From an uncultured Ruminococcus sp. (lineage in GTDB: Bacteria; Bacillota; Clostridia; Oscillospirales; CAG-272): a stretch of DNA of 7,005 bases. The notes beneath the pieces were generated by a model that saw only the letters and a program-made list of their open reading frames with translations, was not told the origin of the DNA and ran no database searches. This document shows, in pieces, positions 6,848 through 7,005 of this stretch. Positions within the stretch are counted from its first letter, which is position 1. Each line of letters begins with the position of its first letter. The position numbers and the translations under genes are program-made. The stretch is from assembly GCA_902783905.1 (NCBI GenBank), contig CACZSP010000012.1, positions 1 through 7,005 on the forward strand, written 5' to 3'.

Positions 6848-6853
6848 CTCCTT
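6848..6853 (-). promoter_or_regulatory. Shine-Dalgarno site of the small P-loop ATPase gene
   Basis: AAGGAG on the - strand lies six bases before the ATG at 6841, directly after the pgi stop codon. It is the clearest ribosome site in this operon and fixes the start of the gene. The downstream dehydrogenase and lipoprotein genes have no comparable site. Confidence 0.88.
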
Positions 6854-6855
6854 TT

Positions 6856-7005
6856 TCAGTCAAGTCTTGATCTTAAAGATTCGGTAAGTTCTTCGTATCC
6901 GGGTTTTCCGAGAAGAGCGAACATGTTTTTCTTGTATGCTTCGACGCCGGGCTGATCAAACGGATTGACTCCGAGCATATATCCCGAGACGGCGCAGGCG
7001 TATTC
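6856..7005 (-). CDS. pgi: Glucose-6-phosphate isomerase, C-terminal end (5' part outside window)
   Basis: This is the last 49 residues and TGA stop (6858-6856) of phosphoglucose isomerase, which interconverts glucose-6-phosphate and fructose-6-phosphate in glycolysis and gluconeogenesis. The segment YMLGVNPFDQPGVEAYK followed by KNMFALLGKPGYEEL is a hallmark of the enzyme's C-terminus in Firmicutes and includes the lysine region near the active site (GVEAYK). The tail (TESLRSRLD) is short and ordinary. The catalytic core lies beyond the right edge of the window. It is the most upstream visible gene of the - strand operon. Confidence 0.95.
   Translation of the reverse strand, partial: EYACAVSGYMLGVNPFDQPGVEAYKKNMFALLGKPGYEELTESLRSRLD

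Overview
The window looks like a chromosomal segment from a Gram-positive bacterium, most likely a member of the Clostridia (Firmicutes), perhaps a gut or anaerobic-environment species. This rests on three things: the ClpX, RadA and Pgi sequences read like Firmicutes versions; the small P-loop protein is of a kind I recall mainly from Clostridia; and the long lipoprotein has a lipobox and an acidic/serine-rich linker typical of Gram-positive surface proteins. Base composition is fairly balanced. The standard genetic code fits all genes. This is inference from recall, not from a database search.

Layout: two gene groups converge on one terminator. On the + strand are the last 235 residues of ClpX (1-710) and the complete DNA repair ATPase RadA (697-2079). 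The two overlap by 14 bases, so they are probably co-transcribed. A strong hairpin terminator (2094-2136) follows. On the - strand, read from the right edge, are the last 49 residues of glucose-6-phosphate isomerase (6856-7005), a small P-loop ATPase of unknown role (6434-6841), a D-isomer-specific 2-hydroxyacid dehydrogenase (5405-6427) and a 1079-residue lipoprotein (2166-5405). The gaps in this group are 14, 6 and -1 bases, so it is very probably one operon led by pgi or something upstream of it.

Function: the + strand pair is housekeeping (protein unfolding for ClpP, and recombination repair). The - strand group starts with central sugar metabolism and ends with a surface-anchored protein. 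That protein carries a GH67-N-like domain and two tandem pectate-lyase-type beta-helix domains that appear homologous to each other, which suggests binding or cleavage of a polysaccharide outside the cell. The 2-hydroxyacid dehydrogenase may handle a sugar-derived acid, but its substrate is unknown.

No stretch over 300 bases lacks a gene; the only real intergenic region (2080-2165) holds the terminator. I found no tRNA, rRNA, CRISPR array, insertion sequence, phage gene or riboswitch. Most of the window is ordinary. The points worth a second look are the duplicated beta-helix lipoprotein, the divergent active-site context and short tail of the dehydrogenase, the uncharacterised P-loop protein, and an unusual substitution in the ClpX pore-2 region.
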